This document shows, piece after piece, positions 7,266 through 9,672 of a DNA stretch of 9,672 nucleotides; the first letter of the stretch is position 1, and each line of letters starts with the position of its first letter. Below the pieces are notes generated by a model. That model had not been told where the DNA came from. It was given only the letters and a program-made list of their open reading frames with translations, and searched no databases. A program made the translations under genes and the position numbers. The DNA comes from Candidatus Zipacnadia bacterium (GTDB taxonomy: Bacteria > Armatimonadota > Zipacnadia > Zipacnadales > Zipacnadaceae), in the NCBI GenBank assembly GCA_029821515.1, contig JALGTD010000038.1, positions 1 to 9,672 of the forward strand. The letters are read 5' to 3'.

Positions 7266-8432
7266 CTACTGGGGCAGGTCGGCTATGATCTCTTCAGACA
7301 GACCGCGGATGGCCCGCGCTACCGGCGAGCCTGGTGCCCTTAGTACCAGTGGAACACCCTCGTTGAGTGCTGAGATTGCCGCGGTTGAATCTTCGGGTAT
7401 TTCCGTTGTAATGTCGTGATTGACGGTTTGCTGTAAGTCAGCGGTCGAAAATGGATTACGCTGGCTGCGCCGGTTGACCACTAGCTTGATACTGTCAGTA
7501 GGCATTTGGGTGTTGGTCAGGCTTTCAATCAATGTGGCAGTATCACGAATGGCGGCCAGGTCTATGAGATAGGTGACCACCACTACGAAATTGCAACGGG
7601 AGAATAGGTATGAACTTACGTTGCCGACCAGAGGCGGCGCGTCAAAGACTACGAAATGGTACCTGCTGCGCAGTATGCTGATCAGATCGGCAATGTACGG
7701 GATACGGATATTCGGCTCGATAAGGCTCAAATCAGTGTCGTTGGGTGCCGCCAGTATCCACAAACCTGAACTGTGCTGTGCCAGTTGCGATTGCACCATA
7801 TCCGTGTCCAGCTCGTCCAAGAGCATCAGCTCACCCAGTCCGCCTTTAGGGTGCATGTCCAGCAGTAGTGGTACATCGCCATACTGGCCAATAAAGTCGA
7901 CCAACACCACTTGGCCGGGAAACTCTTTCTGTAGGCAGATGGCCAGATTAGTGGCAATGGTGGTCTTGCCGATGCCTCCCTTGGCCCCGGTTACCGCGAT
8001 AGTTACCGGCATCTTGCTGGGATCAGTGACCAACTGATACTCCGGCTGGTCCTTGTGCTCGGCCAAGCTGGCTGCCTGCCGGACGGTCTCAATAATTTCC
8101 TCGGTGTTAGCATCAACAGTCAGTAGACCGCGGGCCCCCGAGCTCATTGCTTTTTGCCAGATCTCCGGATTGTCACTGCCTGATGGCGCTATGAGTATGC
8201 AGCCAGTCTCGGGAGCCGCCAGGCTGGCGATGCGACATGCCTGGAAGCCGTCCATGCCACTCATATCCGTGTAAATCAGCGCTGCATGTGGGCTTAATTG
8301 TGCTGCCATTTGGGCAGCTTCCAGTCCGTCTTGTGCATAGCCGATGACCTCGATGTCATCTGCCTCGGTCAGCTTGCGAGCTATCTCATCGGCGGCGCCC
8401 GGCGTGTTTTCCGAAAGCAACACTCGAATCAT
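7266..8432 (-). CDS. tadZ: Tad pilus localisation protein TadZ/CpaE: receiver-like domain plus MinD/ParA ATPase
   Basis: TadZ/CpaE proteins mark the site, often polar, where the Tad machine assembles. The protein has 388 aa. Residues 1-120 have a receiver fold of NarL-like type (IEVIGYAQDGLEAAQMAAQL, IYTDMSGMDGFQA with D56, SSGARGLLTVDANTEEI). The acidic pair is weak (SEN at 7-9), the switch Ser/Thr is Ala and the conserved Lys is replaced, so phosphorylation is doubtful. Residues 142-388 form a ParA/MinD ATPase: deviant Walker A GAKGGIGKTT (149-158; signature K151, catalytic K156), Walker A' VVLVDFIGQYGDVP (D179) and Walker B FVVFDAPPL (D264). Its ATG overlaps the secretin stop as ATGA (8429-8432), suggesting translational coupling; a GAGG lies 10 nt upstream of the ATG, inside the secretin gene. 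It could also be called CpaE; the two names describe the same family. Confidence 0.93.
   Translation of the reverse strand: MIRVLLSENTPGAADEIARKLTEADDIEVIGYAQDGLEAAQMAAQLSPHAALIYTDMSGMDGFQACRIASLAAPETGCILIAPSGSDNPEIWQKAMSSGARGLLTVDANTEEIIETVRQAASLAEHKDQPEYQLVTDPSKMPVTIAVTGAKGGIGKTTIATNLAICLQKEFPGQVVLVDFIGQYGDVPLLLDMHPKGGLGELMLLDELDTDMVQSQLAQHSSGLWILAAPNDTDLSLIEPNIRIPYIADLISILRSRYHFVVFDAPPLVGNVSSYLFSRCNFVVVVTYLIDLAAIRDTATLIESLTNTQMPTDSIKLVVNRRSQRNPFSTADLQQTVNHDITTEIPEDSTAAISALNEGVPLVLRAPGSPVARAIRGLSEEIIADLPQ
8429..8432 (-). promoter_or_regulatory. ATGA stop-start overlap coupling secretin and tadZ
   Basis: The tadZ ATG (8430-8432) and the secretin TGA (8429-8431) share two bases. Ribosomes finishing the secretin can restart on tadZ, which would link the amounts of the two proteins. 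A GAGG at 8443-8446 could assist. Confidence 0.7.
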
Positions 8433-9672
8433 TGGTTCATGGCCTCTTCAGGATTGACGACCTCCGGCTCAGTAGCGTTGGGGATGCCGCTGGGGCCTCC
8501 CTTCATTATTTCCGGGGTAACCAGGATAACCAGTTCAGTCTTCCCCTCCTTGAACTCCTTGTGCCTGAACAACTGGCCGATGATAGGCAGGTCACCCAGT
8601 ATCGGTATCTTGCTTATGTTACGCGACTGGTCACGCTGGACCAGGCCGCCAATGATAAGAGTCTGCCCGTCAGCGACAGTGACCGTCGTTTTCGCTTCCC
8701 GCTTACGCAGAGCGGGAATATTGAAGCCGGACATGGTCAGGGCGTTGGCGTAGTCCAACGACGAGGCGATGGGATTGACCGCCAGCTCTATCTGCTGGCC
8801 GCCTGGGAGGATCCGGGGCGTGATGATAAGCTCCACGCCATACTTCTTGTACTCGATGGTGACGCTGCCCACCGCCCCACCGGTTTGTGGCACCGGAATA
8901 GGTATCTCCCCACCGGCCAACATCGTGGCGGTTGCCCCATCGTTCACCAGTAAGTTAGGCTCCGAGAGAACCCGGGCGAGGTCATCGTTGATCAGGGCGT
9001 CCACCTGGGCGCCGATCTTGTAGACGTTGGCCGGATTGGGACCTTCGACCTGGAACAGTATCGGCTGGTCCCGGAACTCCCCGGCCTGGATCTGGCCCCA
9101 GTTAACCCCTAGCCTTTCCATCGCGCCGCGGTTGACTTCGACAATCCTGGCGCGCACCAGGACTTGGCGGCGACCGGGGTCGGCCAAGGTGGTCAAGTTG
9201 ACCACCTTGGTCTGTGGTTCGAACAGTGCAATGATCTTAGTGATCTTCGCCGAGTCCTCGTCATCCGCCACCAATCCCTCGACCAGGAGCGCCTTGCCTT
9301 CGACTATCCGCACCTGGTACCGGTCGCCCAGAGCCGCCTGGAGCAAGTCGCATTGCGCCTGCAGGGGCACTTCGGGCATGTCACTGACTGTGACCAGGTT
9401 AGTTATCTCCACATCATCAAAAGCTGCCAGTAGGCTGTCAACTCGCTGCTTCTCTATCTGGTTGCGTGCTGTGCCTTCGACTACAATATTCCCGTTCAAC
9501 ACCCAGACGATGTAATCGGGCCCGATGGCTGTTGCGACCTCCGTTACCGGCGGGCGGGCCTGGCTGGGATCAACGGTGGTCAGGTTGCTTATCTTGACTT
9601 CGCCGCTGGCGGCTTGGGCAATATCATCCAGCCGCTTCTGTTCCGTCTGGGTACCGATGTGACCCGTTATCA
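8429..9672 (-). CDS. rcpA: Tad pilus outer-membrane secretin RcpA/CpaC, C-terminal part (5' end cut by window edge)
   Basis: Outer-membrane pore of the Tad machine. The frame is open to the right edge, so the start and signal peptide are outside the window; the GTG at 9500-9502 sits in continuous coding sequence and is an internal Val. In order: BON-like repeats (see separate entry), a short segment LVRARIVEVNRGAMERLGVN typical of the strand before the secretin core, then the secretin/GspD core (about 165-330, counting from the internal GTG). Core motifs: ARVLSEPNLLVNDGATATML, AGGEIPIPVPQ, VTIEYKKYGVELIITPRIL, the conserved hydrophobic strand TTVTVADGQTLIIGGL, then IPILGDLPIIGQLFR and KTELVILVTPEI. 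A 25-residue Pro/Glu-rich tail ends the protein. Its stop overlaps the tadZ start. The combination of BON-like domains, the RcpA-type core and tad neighbours supports RcpA/CpaC over a type II secretion GspD. Confidence 0.93.
   Translation of the reverse strand, partial: ITGHIGTQTEQKRLDDIAQAASGEVKISNLTTVDPSQARPPVTEVATAIGPDYIVWVLNGNIVVEGTARNQIEKQRVDSLLAAFDDVEITNLVTVSDMPEVPLQAQCDLLQAALGDRYQVRIVEGKALLVEGLVADDEDSAKITKIIALFEPQTKVVNLTTLADPGRRQVLVRARIVEVNRGAMERLGVNWGQIQAGEFRDQPILFQVEGPNPANVYKIGAQVDALINDDLARVLSEPNLLVNDGATATMLAGGEIPIPVPQTGGAVGSVTIEYKKYGVELIITPRILPGGQQIELAVNPIASSLDYANALTMSGFNIPALRKREAKTTVTVADGQTLIIGGLVQRDQSRNISKIPILGDLPIIGQLFRHKEFKEGKTELVILVTPEIMKGGPSGIPNATEPEVVNPEEAMNQ
9173..9672 (-). 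repeat. Three tandem BON-like protein repeats in the secretin N-terminal region
   Basis: Three related units follow each other in the translated protein. Unit 1 is cut by the edge (ITGHIGTQ ... VKISNLTTVDP), unit 2 reads IVVEGTARNQ ... VEITNLVTVSD, unit 3 reads LLVEGLVADD ... TKVVNLTTLADP. The Gly of the V-E-G/I-T-G motif recurs after 63 and then 66 residues. The linkers also match: AIGPDYIVWVLNGN before unit 2 and ALGDRYQVRIVEGK before unit 3. The pattern (A-h-G-x-x-Y-x-V ... G-x-h-h-V-E-G ... h-x-N-L-x-T) fits a BON-type fold. The DNA of the units has clearly diverged, so this is an old duplication and not a recent one. Confidence 0.75.
9184..9210. repeat. 27-nt palindrome inside the secretin gene (13-bp arms, 1-nt centre)
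   Basis: CCAAGGTGGTCAA at 9184-9196 is the exact reverse complement of TTGACCACCTTGG at 9198-9210, with a single base at 9197. As RNA it would form a stem of about 11 bp with a 5-nt loop. It encodes the T-K-V-V-N-L-T-T-L-A stretch of BON-like unit 3. No T-run follows on either strand, so it does not look like an intrinsic terminator. The function is unknown. Confidence 0.85.

Noticed and set aside
9500..9502. GTG as start of a 357-aa secretin
   Set aside because: The frame stays open upstream to the window edge, and the upstream codons encode another BON-like unit, so the GTG is internal.
9027..9515. A 162-codon open frame on the + strand opposite the secretin gene
   Set aside because: Antisense shadow of the secretin; low-complexity Ser/Thr/Arg composition and no domain.
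9515..9526. 12-bp palindrome ATCGGGCCCGAT in the secretin gene
   Set aside because: Exact 12-bp palindromes are expected a couple of times by chance in a window of this size, and this one has no special position.

Overview
The window looks like part of a bacterial chromosome of moderate GC content. It carries the 3' end of a housekeeping gene (NAD-dependent DNA ligase, ligA) on the + strand. Facing it on the - strand is a long gene string that encodes the core of a Tad/Flp (tight adherence, type IVc) pilus or secretion machine plus a two-component regulatory pair. An outer-membrane secretin implies a diderm (Gram-negative type) envelope. The phylum cannot be fixed from this sequence alone. 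No phage, IS, CRISPR, tRNA or rRNA signal was seen.

Layout. 1-981 (+): ligA, 5' end cut by the window edge. The rest is on the - strand and is read from the right edge leftwards: the secretin rcpA/cpaC (8429-9672, 5' end cut by the edge), tadZ/cpaE (7266-8432), tadA/cpaF (5875-7185), tadB (4891-5850), tadC (3903-4850), a soluble sensor histidine kinase (1739-3829) and an OmpR-family response regulator (978-1721). Gaps along this string are -4, 80, 24, 40, 73 and 17 nt, which fits one operon. The largest gaps, before tadA and before the kinase, are the only places with room for internal control. The last gene ends in a 4-nt stop-to-stop overlap with ligA.

How the parts fit. The secretin forms the outer-membrane pore. 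TadZ, a ParA/MinD-type ATPase with an N-terminal receiver-like domain, marks the assembly site. TadA is the hexameric ATPase that drives pilin polymerisation, and TadB and TadC are the inner-membrane platform. The pilin, prepilin peptidase, TadD lipoprotein and TadE/F/G pseudopilins are not here. They are not directly downstream of tadC, where a kinase/regulator pair sits instead, so the pair probably controls, or is co-expressed with, the pilus machine.

Most notable points: three BON-like repeats in tandem at the N-terminal side of the secretin; a 13-bp-arm palindrome inside the secretin gene; a cluster of direct and inverted repeats in the tadC-kinase gap and on the kinase start codon, possibly an operator for the co-encoded regulator; and three receiver folds in one operon (kinase, TadZ, regulator), two of them degenerate.
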